Positions 45,385-57,292 of a stretch of 64,000 nucleotides of DNA are shown piece after piece. The notes under the pieces were generated by a model that was not told where the DNA came from, ran no database searches, and saw only the letters and a list, made by a program, of their open reading frames with translations. Position 1 is the stretch's first letter; the number at the start of each line of letters is the position of its first letter. Both the position numbers and the translations under genes were made by a program. The DNA lies in the NCBI RefSeq assembly GCF_000374445.1, contig NZ_KB894436.1:1-64000 (forward strand), read 5' to 3'. The stretch comes from Actinokineospora enzanensis DSM 44649 (lineage in GTDB: Bacteria; Actinomycetota; Actinomycetes; Mycobacteriales; Pseudonocardiaceae).

Positions 45385-46090
45385 TGTCGGTTACAGCACG
45401 CAGCGTCTCCGCGGGCGCGAGCGGCGCGTTCGTGGCGTTGTGATCGTCGGTGTCGGCGCCGGTCACCATCACCGAGGTGCCCGCGGGGGTCGCCAGGGCG
45501 ATCACCGTGATGGTGCCGCGGTCGCTGGCACAGGGGTCGGTGTCGGTGTCGGTCGCCGTGGCCTCGGCGCGGATCAGGGTGCCGCGGGAGCCGTCGCGGA
45601 CCACCGGGGTGGGGCGGGAGAGGGTGACCTTCGCGGTCTGGCTGCCGTCGCTGTACTGGTCGGCCGCGATGGCCGCGGCCAGCTCCGTTGCGACCTTGGC
45701 CGGATCGCCGTCCACGCGGCCGGTCCCGGTGAACGCGCGGCCGTATTCCGCGCCCTGGCACAGATATGTGCCGTAATCGACCAGATGGCCCAACACCGCC
45801 CCGTTGGACGCTTCCAACGTCTCGGTGTCGGGTGCGGGCGACCAGTCCGGCGGCACCTCGTAGCGCAGCCCGGCGTGCGGGTCGTCGATCACCTGCCACC
45901 CGGGCTGCACCGGCGAGGACGGCGACGCGGGACGGGTGCGGGTGGGGGAGACCACGATCGCGTGCGGGGTCTCCGGTTCCGGGTCGTCCGCGCCGAACAC
46001 GGCGACCGCGACAAGCAGACCGCAGGCCGCGGTGAGCGAGGTCGCGGCGATGACGGCCCGCTGGTTGCGCACGGGGAAACCGTAGATCAC
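45365..46090 (-). CDS. Anchored extracellular protein, paralogue 3 of a local family
   Basis: About 241 residues. A short N-terminus leads into one hydrophobic segment (AVIAATSLTAACGLLVAVAVF), a linker and a domain with YEVPPDWSP and cysteines in TYLCQGAEYG and DPCASDRG, matching its two paralogues. The start is uncertain: GTG 46090 is used, GTG 46072 is possible, and ATG 46135 would overlap the divergent DinB start. It is the first gene of a pair with the 44560-45384 gene. Confidence 0.72.
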   Translation of the reverse strand: MIYGFPVRNQRAVIAATSLTAACGLLVAVAVFGADDPEPETPHAIVVSPTRTRPASPSSPVQPGWQVIDDPHAGLRYEVPPDWSPAPDTETLEASNGAVLGHLVDYGTYLCQGAEYGRAFTGTGRVDGDPAKVATELAAAIAADQYSDGSQTAKVTLSRPTPVVRDGSRGTLIRAEATATDTDTDPCASDRGTITVIALATPAGTSVMVTGADTDDHNATNAPLAPAETLRAVTDSVRPRG

Positions 46091-46133
46091 GGCGCACCCG
46101 GCCGCTGTCGGTGCCCGGTGGCAGGCTGTCGGC

Positions 46134-46727
46134 ATGACTGGCTCGGAATACAAGTCGGACCTGCACCAGTACCTGCGGGCCGCGCGCAACGCCATGCTCT
46201 GGAAGCTCGACGGCACCTCGGAATACGACGCACGCAGGCCGCTGACCCCGACCGGCACCAACCTGCTCGGGCTGGTGAAGCACCTGGCGGCGGTGGAGAT
46301 GGGCTACTTCGGCAGCACCTTCGGCCGACCGTTCCCGGACATGCCGGTCTGGGCGAGCGACGACGCCGGTCTCAACGACGACATGTGGGCGCGGCCGGAC
46401 GAGTCCCGCACCGACCTCGTCGAGCTTTACCGCGCGGTGTGGGCGCACGCGGACGCCACGATCGAGGAGAAGTCGCTGGACTCGGTCGGTCGGGTGCCGT
46501 GGTGGCCGGAGGAGATCGCGGAGGCGACGTTGCACCAGCTGTTGGTGCACGTGGTCGCGGAGACGAATCGGCACGCGGGGCACGCGGACATCGTGCGGGA
46601 GCTTGTGGACGGTTCGGTGGGGTTGCGGCTCGGGCGGGACAACATGCCCTCGGACAAGGCCGAATGGTGGGCGGAGTATCACGAGAAGGTCGACCGGGCG
46701 GCTCGGGAGGCGGCGGAGCGGGCGTAG
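46134..46727 (+). CDS. DinB-family protein (DUF664 type)
   Basis: A 197-residue four-helix-bundle protein. The likely metal-binding histidines are in LLGLVKHLAAVE and in HVVAETNRHAGHADIVREL. DinB-fold proteins of actinobacteria include mycothiol- or bacillithiol-dependent transferases; a thiol-transferase role is possible but unproven. The ATG at 46134 is divergent from the anchored-protein pair. Confidence 0.85.
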   Translation: MTGSEYKSDLHQYLRAARNAMLWKLDGTSEYDARRPLTPTGTNLLGLVKHLAAVEMGYFGSTFGRPFPDMPVWASDDAGLNDDMWARPDESRTDLVELYRAVWAHADATIEEKSLDSVGRVPWWPEEIAEATLHQLLVHVVAETNRHAGHADIVRELVDGSVGLRLGRDNMPSDKAEWWAEYHEKVDRAAREAAERA

Positions 46728-46778
46728 TCGGGTGGGTTCGCCGTCGCGGGTTTGTGTCGGCCGGGGATGGTTTGGTGT

Positions 46779-47189
46779 CTAGCCGCGCAAGTAGCTGAGG
46801 CGTACCGAGCGGATCGGATTGTCCACATTGGTGTCCACCAGGCACACCGACTGCCAGGTGCCCAAAGCCATCCGGCCGTCCAGCACCGGTACGGACGCGA
46901 ACGGCGGGATCAGCGCGGGCAGCACATGATCCCGGCCATGGCCGGGTGTGCCATGCCGGTGGTGCCACCGGAAGTCCCTGGGCAGCAACTGTTCCAGCAC
47001 CGCCAACAGGTCATCATCACTGCCCGCGCCCGTCTCCAGCACGGCGATCCCGGCCGTCGCGTGCGGCACCCACACATGCAACAAACCCTCGTCCGCCTCG
47101 GCCGCGGTCAGGAACTCCGCGCACCGGTCGGTCAGGTCGTGCACGACCTCGCGGGCGCCGGTATTGATCTCGATCTTTTCGCTGTACAC
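46779..47189 (-). CDS. YjbQ-family (UPF0047) protein
   Basis: A 136-residue protein with the family landmarks GLLHVWVPHATAGIAVLE (conserved His-Ala-Thr), HGRDHVLPALIPPFASVPV and LGTWQSVCLVD. E. coli YjbQ has a weak thiamine phosphate synthase activity; the true role is uncertain. It is divergent from the aminotransferase gene with a gap of only 23 bp. Confidence 0.9.
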   Translation of the reverse strand: MYSEKIEINTGAREVVHDLTDRCAEFLTAAEADEGLLHVWVPHATAGIAVLETGAGSDDDLLAVLEQLLPRDFRWHHRHGTPGHGRDHVLPALIPPFASVPVLDGRMALGTWQSVCLVDTNVDNPIRSVRLSYLRG

Positions 47190-47212
47190 GGGTCCACCGT
47201 AGGGTCGGGGAC

Positions 47213-48244
47213 GTGCGCACCGCCTTCGGACAGCAGTTCGACGTCCCCACCGGCTACCTCAACTCCGCCAGCATCGGCATCCCGCCCGCGTTCGCCGCCG
47301 ACGAGGTGGCGAGCTCCGTGGACCGCTGGCGGAGCGGCGGCAGCAACCCGCCGGACTTCGACGCCGCCGTGGTCACCGCGCGGGAGGGGTGGGCGCGGCT
47401 GGTCGGGGTGCACCCCGACCGGGTGGCGTCCGGTGCGGCCGTGTCGCAGCTGGTCGGCCTGGTGGCGGCCGGGATCCCGGACGGTACGCGGGTGCTCGTG
47501 GTGCGGGGGGAGTTCACCAGCGCCACGTTCCCGTTCGCGGCGCAGGCGCACCGTGGGGTGACGGTCACCGAGGTCGATCCGGCGGAGCTGGTCGAGCGGG
47601 CGCCCGGGTTCGATCTGGTGTCGGTGAGCGCCGTGCAGTCCGCCGATGGCGCGATCGCCGATCTCGACGGCCTGCGTGCGACGGGTACGCGGGTGTTGCT
47701 CGACGTCACCCAGGCGGTGGGTTGGCTGCCGGTGGAGTTCGGCTGGGCCGATTGGGTGGTCGGCGCTTCATACAAATGGGTGCTCGCCCCGCGCGGTGCC
47801 GCGTGGCTGGCGGTGCGGCCGGAGGCCGAGGACTGGATCCGACCCGTCGCGGCGAACTGGTACGCGGGGCAGGACCCGTGGGACACCGTGTACGGGCTGC
47901 CGCTGCGGCTCGCCGACAACGCCCGCGCCTACGACCTCGCCCCCGTCTGGTTCACCCAGGTCGGCGCCGCCGCGACACTACCGTGGCTGGTCGGGCTCGA
48001 CCGGCGCGCGGTCCATGACCACTGCGTCGGCCTGGCCGACGACCTGCGGGCCCGCCTCGACCTGCCGCCGCGCGGCTCCGCCATCGTCTCGCTCGACCTG
48101 CCCGACGCCGCCGAACGCCTGCTCGGCGCGGGCGTGCGGTGTTCCCGGCGGGCCGGTCGGGCCCGGCTCGCGTTCGCCCTGTACAACACGATCGAGGACG
48201 TCGACCGGGTGATCGCGGCGCTGCGACCCGGTCGGGTCGAATGA
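47213..48244 (+). CDS. Class V aminotransferase-fold PLP enzyme
   Basis: A 343-residue PLP enzyme. The cofactor lysine is probably K188 in GASYKWVLAPRGAAWL; the preceding LLDVTQAVGWLPVEF holds the Asp that contacts the pyridine nitrogen. It resembles cysteine desulfurase/isopenicillin-epimerase-like members, somewhat short at the N-terminus. The substrate is unknown. The GTG at 47213 follows GGGGAC weakly; homology begins at once. Confidence 0.87.
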   Translation: MRTAFGQQFDVPTGYLNSASIGIPPAFAADEVASSVDRWRSGGSNPPDFDAAVVTAREGWARLVGVHPDRVASGAAVSQLVGLVAAGIPDGTRVLVVRGEFTSATFPFAAQAHRGVTVTEVDPAELVERAPGFDLVSVSAVQSADGAIADLDGLRATGTRVLLDVTQAVGWLPVEFGWADWVVGASYKWVLAPRGAAWLAVRPEAEDWIRPVAANWYAGQDPWDTVYGLPLRLADNARAYDLAPVWFTQVGAAATLPWLVGLDRRAVHDHCVGLADDLRARLDLPPRGSAIVSLDLPDAAERLLGAGVRCSRRAGRARLAFALYNTIEDVDRVIAALRPGRVE

Positions 48245-48278
48245 CACCGACGGGCGACACCAACTACGCTCGGCGGTC

Positions 48279-49037
48279 GTGTCGGACCCTCATCGCCCCG
48301 GAGCACCCTGGCCACCCGAGCAGTACAACCGCTCGGGCGAGACCGAGTGGATCCCCCGCGTCCAGGGCGGCAGGCGTCCCGACGAGCCCTTCCAGTTCCA
48401 GGACGAGACCCCGCCCGCGGCAGGCAACCCCGCGCTGACCTGGGCACTCCGCATCGCCGGGCTGGTCGCCGTCGCGGTCATCTCCGGGCTGGTCTACTGG
48501 TACATCGCCGACGACAAGGGCCCGGACAAGCACACCGCCGACCCGGGGCCCACCACCCAGGCCCAGGCCGGGCGGTTCGTCTTCACCGCGCACCCGGACA
48601 TGCCGCGCCCGCAGGTCGACAACGACTGCGCGAAGAACTCGTACGCCAACTCCAAGGTCGCGAAGTTCTTCGGCAACAGCCCGTGCGTGAACCTGACCCG
48701 GCAGCTGTTCACCACCGAGGTCGAGGGCAAGAAGATCTACACGTCGGTGTCGGTGGTGAAGATGCCGGACACGGACGCTGCCGGGGATCTGCAGGCGTTG
48801 ACGAAGAAGGACGGGACCGGGAACGTCGACGATCCGATCAAGGCGAAGCTGGTCAAGGTCGATGGGTTGCCCAGCTTGGGTAAGGGTGGGTTTCAGTCGG
48901 CGCTGCATGGGGCGCAGGTGGTGATCGTGGAGTCGGACTGGGCGCCTTCTGCTGATCGGTCGAAGACTGAGCAGGAGTGGTTGAAGGACATCAGCGCGGA
49001 TGCGATCCGGCTGGGGGATGACATCACCGGGGCTTGA
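48279..49037 (+). CDS. Single-span membrane protein of unknown function
   Basis: A 252-residue protein with a Pro-rich N-terminal cytoplasmic part, one membrane helix at about 48-70 (WALRIAGLVAVAVISGLVYWY) and an extracellular domain. The domain has two cysteines (NDCAKNSY and SPCVNLTR) and a GKKIYTSVSVVKMPD stretch. It differs from the three-member paralogous family nearby but has the same anchored layout. I do not recognise it. Confidence 0.75.
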   Translation: MSDPHRPGAPWPPEQYNRSGETEWIPRVQGGRRPDEPFQFQDETPPAAGNPALTWALRIAGLVAVAVISGLVYWYIADDKGPDKHTADPGPTTQAQAGRFVFTAHPDMPRPQVDNDCAKNSYANSKVAKFFGNSPCVNLTRQLFTTEVEGKKIYTSVSVVKMPDTDAAGDLQALTKKDGTGNVDDPIKAKLVKVDGLPSLGKGGFQSALHGAQVVIVESDWAPSADRSKTEQEWLKDISADAIRLGDDITGA

Positions 49038-49140
49038 GGTTGGTGTGTGGGGTCTCAATCTGGGGGCTCAGGGACGGGGATAACGGCTGCTGCTGTGTTT
49101 ATTGGCTCGGCTTCGCCTCGCGGCGGGATCGCCTTTAGCC

Positions 49141-49203
49141 GGTCTCTTCCCACCCGATCCCACTCGGCCCGGGGGGCCTCCTGGGATCGGGTGGGAAGAG
49201 ACC
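49141..49203. repeat. Long perfect inverted repeat (22-bp arms)
   Basis: Arms 49141-49162 and 49182-49203 are perfectly complementary (GGTCTCTTCCCACCCGATCC... outward), with a 19-base GC-rich loop. A second, outer pair GCGGGATCGC/GCGATCCCGC flanks it with an uneven bulge. It lies in the 274-bp gap after the membrane protein gene and before the convergent DUF4439 gene. It could be a bidirectional terminator or a small mobile hairpin element. Confidence 0.8.
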
Positions 49204-49311
49204 GGCGCGATCCCGCGTGGTGGTCCAGTCAGGGGTGGTTGAGTTTGGGGTGGCTGGGTTAGTGGTGGTTGGGGTGAGGGGACAAGAGGCCCGGGGGAGT
49301 GTGGGTGGGGC

Positions 49312-49794
49312 CTAGGTTGGTGGCTGGCCGGGCATGGGGGGTGTCAGGGGGGTTAGGCCTGCCAGTTTTCGCCATTGGACGGCTCGGGTGGCGGCGTCTT
49401 TCAACGCCGTTACTGCGTTTCGGCGGACTTCCTGGTCGTCAGAGTGGTCCAGGACGGAGCGCCAGGCGATGGTGGCGTCTTGCTCTGCGGTGACTACCAG
49501 TTCCATGGCCGAGGCTTGGTCGGTCACCGGTTTTGGTGGTACGTAGGCGGGTTCGGCCGGTTTGGCGACGGCGCCTGCGGCGCCCAGGAGGCGGCCGGTG
49601 GTGTCGCGGCGGGAGCGGTGGGCTGCTGCGCCCGCGTCGATGGGGGTGTCGAATTCCTTGGGGAGGTAGGCGCTTACCAGGCCGTAGACCCACACTGCGG
49701 CGTGTTCGGCGCCTAGGGCTGCTTGGACTGCGGCGAGGGTGTCCTCCGGGAGGGGGGTTCGGGACGGGGGGACCGAGCTTGGCTGGACCATCAC
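49312..49794 (-). CDS. DUF4439 ferritin-like protein
   Basis: A 160-residue helical protein: EDTLAAVQAALGAEHAAVWVYGLVSAYL at the start, AAAHRSRRDTTGRLLGA and ASAMELVVTAEQDATIAWRSVLDH. These match the DUF4439 ferritin-like domain, with Glu/His in helices that could bind metal. In mycobacteria such a gene lies between proS and rimP, as here. The GTG start overlaps the upstream lipoprotein gene (GTGA). Confidence 0.87.
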   Translation of the reverse strand: MMVQPSSVPPSRTPLPEDTLAAVQAALGAEHAAVWVYGLVSAYLPKEFDTPIDAGAAAHRSRRDTTGRLLGAAGAVAKPAEPAYVPPKPVTDQASAMELVVTAEQDATIAWRSVLDHSDDQEVRRNAVTALKDAATRAVQWRKLAGLTPLTPPMPGQPPT

Positions 49795-50264
49795 AGGACC
49801 TCCCGCAGGCTTGCGCAGCCTGCCGCGACTGAGCCGACCATTCCTGCGCGGTAGCGCGGCACTGTGACGGCTACCTCGGCTGCTTCCTTCTCGGCGGCGG
49901 ACAGTCCCTCAAGTAGAGCCTTCTTTGCCGCTGCCGCGTCACTGGGCGCCTGTGGTTGTGCTGTCGGGGCCGGGGAGGACGACGCGGAGGGCTTGGGTGG
50001 GCGTTCTCGGTCGACCTCCCTTTGCAGCACCGTTGCGTGTTCCGTTCGCGCGGTCGCTACCTGGCTTGCGAACGTTGCCAGGTCGGGGGTCGCCGTGGCG
50101 ATGGTGGTTGCCAGGGCTGCGTCGGCGCGGGCGCGGGCGGCGAGGGCGGCCAAGGGGTCCGGGGGTGGTGGGGCCGCCGGGGTGGGTGTGCACGCGGCGA
50201 CCGTTGCCGCCGTGGTGGCGAGCAGGAGGGAGCGGCGGGTCAGCCGGGAGGGGGGAGTGCTCAC
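49791..50264 (-). CDS. Tat/lipoprotein-type exported small protein
   Basis: A 157-residue protein with a signal containing twin arginines (TRRSLLLATTAATVAACTP) and a lipobox-like VAAC, suggesting export and lipid anchoring. The rest is Ala-rich and helical with a Pro/Ser linker. It precedes and overlaps the DUF4439 gene and is divergent from rimP; both may act as a pair in the envelope. Function unknown. Confidence 0.8.
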   Translation of the reverse strand: MSTPPSRLTRRSLLLATTAATVAACTPTPAAPPPPDPLAALAARARADAALATTIATATPDLATFASQVATARTEHATVLQREVDRERPPKPSASSSPAPTAQPQAPSDAAAAKKALLEGLSAAEKEAAEVAVTVPRYRAGMVGSVAAGCASLREVL

Positions 50265-50431
50265 GTTCAGTCATCCTGCCAGGCCCGGCGTTGCGCCGAC
50301 CGGGACGCGCGGATGATCGCCTGCAGCGGCTGCGTCCGGACGGGCGAGATACGCTTGGTGACCACGGTCGGCGGACGGTTCCGCCGACCGGCAGACAATC
50401 GCGTCGTCGAGCAGAACAGGGAGCGGCCAAC

Positions 50432-51004
50432 GTGGCCAACCAGGGACATGGCCGACCAGGGCAGCGGGAGCCCGGCCCCGCTGACCCCGTGACCGCCGCG
50501 CTGGAGCCGGTCCTCGCCGAGGCCATCGCCGCCACCGGGTTCGAGCTGGAGCAGCTCGACGTGGCCCAGGCGGGCCGCCGCAGGCTGGTGCGGGTCGTGG
50601 TGGACGGGGACGACGGGGTCGGCCTGGACGAGGTCGCCGTGGTCAGCCGCGCGGTGTCGACGGTCCTGGACGAGCACGACGCCGTGCTCGGCGGGCCCTA
50701 CACCCTGGAGGTCACCTCGCCCGGCCTGGACCGGCCGCTGACCCGGCCGCGGCACTGGCGGCGGAACAAGCTGCGCCTGGTGAAGATTCGCCCGATCGAG
50801 GGACAGGTCTTTATCGGCCGAGTGGGTATCGCGGACGAGGACCCCGATGGCGGGGTCCAGCTGCTCGTCGACGGGGCGCTGCGCCGGGTCGGGTACGGCG
50901 AGGTCGCGCACGCGGTCGTCGAGGTGGAGTTCAAGCAGCCGCCGGTGGCGGAATTGACGATGCTCGACGGTCGGGCGTCCGGTACTGAGGAGGACGCGCG
51001 ATGA
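50432..51004 (+). CDS. rimP: Ribosome maturation factor RimP
   Basis: A 190-residue 30S maturation factor. It shows [65 protein letters not shown] and a C-terminal SH3-like domain. The GTG at 50432 follows AGGGAG; homology starts soon after. It heads the rimP-nusA-ylxR-infB group. The 167-bp leader after the divergent lipoprotein start may carry the operon promoter. Confidence 0.93.
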   Translation: MANQGHGRPGQREPGPADPVTAALEPVLAEAIAATGFELEQLDVAQAGRRRLVRVVVDGDDGVGLDEVAVVSRAVSTVLDEHDAVLGGPYTLEVTSPGLDRPLTRPRHWRRNKLRLVKIRPIEGQVFIGRVGIADEDPDGGVQLLVDGALRRVGYGEVAHAVVEVEFKQPPVAELTMLDGRASGTEEDAR

Positions 51005-52011
51005 ACGTGGACATCGCGGCGCTGCGGGCCATCGAGCGGGACAAGGACATCCCGTTCGAGACGGTGATCGAGGCCATCGAGACCGCCCTGCTCACCGCCT
51101 ACAAGCACACCGAGGGACACCAGCCGCACGCGCGCATCGACATCGACAAGCGCACCGGCGTGGTCCGGGTGCTGGCCGTCACCCTCGGCCAGGACGGCGA
51201 GGTCGACGAGGAGTGGGACGACACCCCGGAGGGCTTCGGCCGGATCGCCGCCACCACCGCCCGCCAGGTCATCCTGCAGCGGCTGCGGGACGCCGAGCAC
51301 GAGCGCACCTTCGGCGAGTTCGCCGCCAAGGAGGGCGAGATCATCGCGGGCGTGGTGCAGCGGGACACCCGCGCCAACTCGCGCGGCATGGTGGTCGTGC
51401 AGGTCGGCGACACCGAGGGTGTGCTGCCCGCGGTCGAGCAGGTGCCCGGCGAGAGCTACGAGCACGGCACCCGGATCAAGTGCTACGTGGTCGGCGTCAC
51501 CCGGGGAACACGGGGACCGCAGATCACGTTGTCCCGGACGCACCCGAACCTGGTGCGCAGGTTGTTCGCGCTGGAGGTGCCGGAGATCAACGACGGCACC
51601 GTGGAGATCCCGGCGGTGGCCCGCGAGGCCGGGCACCGGTCCAAGATCGCGGTGCGGTCCACCGTGCCGGGGGTCAACGCCAAGGGCGCGTGCATCGGCC
51701 CGGTGGGCGCCCGGGTGCGCAACGTGATGAGCGAGCTGGCCGGGGAGAAGATCGACATCATCGACTACTCGGACGACCCGGCCACCTTCGTCGGCAACGC
51801 GCTGTCGCCCGCCAAGGTGGTGTCCGTCACCGTCGTGGACGAGCGGGCCAAGACCGCCCGGGTGGTCGTGCCGGACTTCCAGCTGTCGCTGGCTATCGGG
51901 AAAGAGGGACAAAACGCCCGGTTGGCGGCCCGGTTGACCGGTTGGCGCATCGATATCCGCAGCGACGCGGCCCCCGTTCAGCCCGAGCCGGTATCCGGTT
52001 CGGCTGAGTGA
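51001..52011 (+). CDS. nusA: Transcription termination/antitermination factor NusA
   Basis: A 336-residue NusA. An N-terminal RNA polymerase-binding domain is followed by S1 ([19 protein letters not shown]) and two KH domains ([46 protein letters not shown]). It lacks the C-terminal acidic repeats of proteobacterial NusA, as is normal in actinobacteria. The ATG overlaps the rimP stop (ATGA). Confidence 0.95.
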   Translation: MNVDIAALRAIERDKDIPFETVIEAIETALLTAYKHTEGHQPHARIDIDKRTGVVRVLAVTLGQDGEVDEEWDDTPEGFGRIAATTARQVILQRLRDAEHERTFGEFAAKEGEIIAGVVQRDTRANSRGMVVVQVGDTEGVLPAVEQVPGESYEHGTRIKCYVVGVTRGTRGPQITLSRTHPNLVRRLFALEVPEINDGTVEIPAVAREAGHRSKIAVRSTVPGVNAKGACIGPVGARVRNVMSELAGEKIDIIDYSDDPATFVGNALSPAKVVSVTVVDERAKTARVVVPDFQLSLAIGKEGQNARLAARLTGWRIDIRSDAAPVQPEPVSGSAE

Positions 52012-52032
52012 GCCGGACAAGATACACTTTCC

Positions 52033-52401
52033 ATGGTTCGTCATCAGGAACCGGTTCCCGCTCGCCCCGGGGGCGGCCCACCAAGGCCCGGCCCCGTGCG
52101 GACCTGCGTCGGCTGCCGGTCCCGGGTGACGGAGGCGGAATTGCTGCGTGTGGTGTTCGCGGACGGGGCGGCGGTCCCCGACCCGCGTCGCCGGATGCCG
52201 GGACGGGGGGCCTGGGTGCACCCCGACCCCGGGTGTCTGGCGAAGGCCGAGAAACGCCGGGCATTCCCACGGGCCCTCCGGGTCCAGGGGACGGTCGACG
52301 TGGCAGGTCTGTGGTCCGAGATAACGCGGATCGCGGGCGATGTCGGAACGGGATCTTCCCGTTCCGTGGTGAAGGACAGGAAGCAGGTCGACCCGTCATG
52401 A
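52033..52401 (+). CDS. ylxR: YlxR-family RNA-binding protein
   Basis: A 122-residue protein with the YlxR core RTCVGCRSRVTEAELLRVVF, GRGAWVHPDPGCLAKAEKRRAFPRAL. YlxR proteins bind RNA or RNase P RNA and are encoded between nusA and infB, as here. The ATG at 52033 precedes a Pro/Gly-rich extension; homology starts around residue 22. Confidence 0.93.
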   Translation: MVRHQEPVPARPGGGPPRPGPVRTCVGCRSRVTEAELLRVVFADGAAVPDPRRRMPGRGAWVHPDPGCLAKAEKRRAFPRALRVQGTVDVAGLWSEITRIAGDVGTGSSRSVVKDRKQVDPS

Positions 52402-52488
52402 GTCAGCCGTGAAGCTGAAGACATGAACGCGCGACGATAGGACGAGGTCGACGGGTTGTGCCGCCGGCCTCATCAGACGAGGAGAGCA

Positions 52489-55575
<3,087 letters not shown>

Positions 55576-55585
55576 GTCGGCAGTC

Positions 55586-55619
55586 GCCCGGGGGACCCGT
55601 GTTCGCGGGTCCCCCGGGC
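55586..55619 (+). terminator. Hairpin after infB
   Basis: A perfect 14-bp stem, GCCCGGGGGACCCG (55586-55599) with CGGGTCCCCCGGGC (55606-55619), has a 6-base loop and no T-tract. It stands 10 bp after the infB stop; partial termination before DUF503-rbfA is likely. Confidence 0.75.
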
Positions 55620-55648
55620 CTCCTACTCACCCCATTCGGTGATGCCTG

Positions 55649-55942
55649 GTGTTCGTCGGTGCCCTGGAACTCGACGTCCTGCTCGGGGACGTCCACTCTC
55701 TCAAGCAGAAGCGCTCCGCGGTCCGCCCCGTGGTGGCCGAGCTACGCAAGCGCTTCGAGGTCGCGGTCGCCGAGGCAGGCCACCTCGACCTGCACCGCCG
55801 CGCGCTGATCGGCGTCTCGGCGGTCGCCGCCGACGCGGCCCACGTCACCGACGTGCTGGACGCGTGCGAACGACTGGTCGCGAGCCGCCCGGAGCTGGAC
55901 CTGCTGTCCGCCCGGCGCAGGCTCATCGGCCCCGAAGACTGA
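55649..55942 (+). CDS. DUF503 protein
   Basis: A 97-residue protein typical of DUF503: FVGALELDVLLGDVHSLKQKRSAVRPVVAEL and HRRALIGVSAVAADAAHV. Members form a ferredoxin-like fold of unknown function and are encoded between infB and rbfA, as here. The GTG at 55649 is used. Confidence 0.92.
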   Translation: MFVGALELDVLLGDVHSLKQKRSAVRPVVAELRKRFEVAVAEAGHLDLHRRALIGVSAVAADAAHVTDVLDACERLVASRPELDLLSARRRLIGPED

Positions 55943-55978
55943 CCAGGTCAACCGACCGAAGAAGAAAGAAGGAGCGTC

Positions 55979-56431
55979 GTGGCTGACGCACCCCGCGCCC
56001 GCAAGCTCGCGAAGCGCATCTCGCAGATCGTGGCCTCCGCCCTGGAACACGAGGTCAAGGACCCCCGGCTGGCCCGCGTCACCATCACCGACGCCAAGGT
56101 CACCGCCGACCTGCACGATGCCACGGTCTACTACACGGTCCTCGGCGACAAACTCGACACCCAACCCGACCACGCAGGCGCCGCCGCCGCCCTGGAGAGC
56201 GCGCGCGGGGTACTGCGCACGATGGTCGGGCAGGGGACCGGTGTCCGCTTCACCCCCACACTGACCTTCGTGGCCGACACGATCCCGGACGACGCACGAC
56301 ACATCGATGACCTGCTGGCCCGCGCGCGGGCCGCGGACGCGGAGGTGGCGGCGAAGGCCTCGGGGGCTGTTTACGCGGGTGAGGCCGATCCTTATCGGGC
56401 GCCCAAGGAGGACGAGGACGACGAGGACTGA
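55979..56431 (+). CDS. rbfA: Ribosome-binding factor A
   Basis: A 150-residue 30S maturation factor with a single KH-type fold. It shows [40 protein letters not shown] and a late [16 protein letters not shown]. The GTG at 55979 follows AAGAAAGAAGGAG, a strong site. A short acidic C-terminal tail ends the protein. Repeat copy G starts 10 bp past the stop. Confidence 0.94.
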   Translation: MADAPRARKLAKRISQIVASALEHEVKDPRLARVTITDAKVTADLHDATVYYTVLGDKLDTQPDHAGAAAALESARGVLRTMVGQGTGVRFTPTLTFVADTIPDDARHIDDLLARARAADAEVAAKASGAVYAGEADPYRAPKEDEDDED

Positions 56432-56441
56432 GCGGTCCCGG

Positions 56442-56548
56442 TTGTCCACAGGCAAGATCGTTCGGCGGGGGATCCTCGGGTTTGTCCAGGTAGAATGGAT
56501 ATCGGGGGTCCCCCGGCTGGTTGTCCACATGGTCCTGAACCATCCACA
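56442..56548 (+). repeat. Interspersed DnaA-box repeat, copy G (type I, three boxes)
   Basis: TTGTCCACA at 56442-56450, CAAGATC, TAGAAT at 56491 (49 bp from box 1), GGGGGTCCCC, TTGTCCACA at 56521-56529 and CCATCCACA at 56540-56548. Spacings are 79 and 19 bp. It follows rbfA directly in the same orientation. Confidence 0.86.
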
Positions 56549-56585
56549 GGCACGTCGTCCGGCTTGACGGGCGCGGGCCTGTGGG

Positions 56586-56662
56586 TTGTCCACAGGGCGG
56601 GGTGCGCGGGGCGGTCGGATTGTCGGTACCCCTGGCTAGGCTGGATCCCGGGGGGCCGAGGG
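56586..56662 (+). repeat. Interspersed DnaA-box repeat, copy H (type II)
   Basis: TTGTCCACA at 56586-56594, ATTGTCGGT, a core TAGGCT at 56637 (51 bp from the box) and GGGGGGCCGAGGG. It matches copy J in layout but lacks a clear closing AAGATC. The stretch from 56663 to 56813 holds no gene. Confidence 0.72.
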
Positions 56663-56813
56663 CAGCGCTCGGTCAAAGTCATTGGTTGCGGGCCGTCTGA
56701 TCAGCGTGAACGTCACCGGCTGGTGTTCGTCCTCGGCTGGGTGAGGGTGACTTCGGAGCAGGATCTTGGCCCGCTCCCGGGAAGACCGCGCACCCGTCAA
56801 CCGTTGCGGCGAG

Positions 56814-56919
56814 CTATCCACAGGCAAGATCGTTCTCGCTGCGCGCTGGGTGTTTTCCCAGGTAGAATGGATATCGGGGGTCCCCTGGGAGTTATCCACA
56901 GTGGGCTGAGCCATCCCCA
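56814..56919 (+). repeat. Interspersed DnaA-box repeat, copy I (type I, three boxes)
   Basis: CTATCCACA at 56814-56822, CAAGATC, TAGAAT at 56863 (49 bp from box 1), GGGGGTCCCC, an exact TTATCCACA at 56892-56900 and a mismatched third box CCATCCCCA at 56911-56919. Spacings are 78 and 19 bp. It is the clearest copy in the cluster. Confidence 0.86.
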
Positions 56920-57048
56920 GGCGCCCCGCCGGGCTTGACGGGTGTGTGGGCTCCAGGCGAGTGGGCCTGGGGCCGCGCGGGTATGGCCCGTGTCGGTGTT
57001 GCGTTCGTGGACATTCGGCTGGTGTGGGCGGTTCTGGCTGGGATGAGG

Positions 57049-57137
57049 TTGTCCACAGGCGGGATCGCTTGTGGCGCCTGGATTGTCGGTGTCACCGACT
57101 AGAATGGATACCGGGGGCCGAGGGCCGCCCAAGATCA
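57049..57137 (+). repeat. Interspersed DnaA-box repeat, copy J (type II)
   Basis: TTGTCCACA at 57049-57057, ATTGTCGGT, TAGAAT at 57100 (51 bp from the box), GGGGGCCGAGGGCCGCCC and closing AAGATCA at 57131-57137. The 82-bp span from box to closing motif equals that of copy A, 24 kb away. Confidence 0.8.
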
Positions 57138-57292
57138 AGTGTGGTTCTCCTGCCCGGCACCGAGTCGCCTGTCGCCTGTCGCCTTCGGCGTGGTGCGGTC
57201 GCTGAACGCCTCAGCCTCGCCGTGGTGCTGGAGCGCCTTGGTCTCTCTGGACTCGCTCGCCGCCTGCGGCTCGCTGATGCCCGCTGCTCGTA

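Noticed and set aside
46817-46840. TTGTCCACA as a further repeat box
   Set aside because: It lies inside the YjbQ coding sequence, encodes a Val-Asp-Asn stretch and lacks the flanking repeat motifs.
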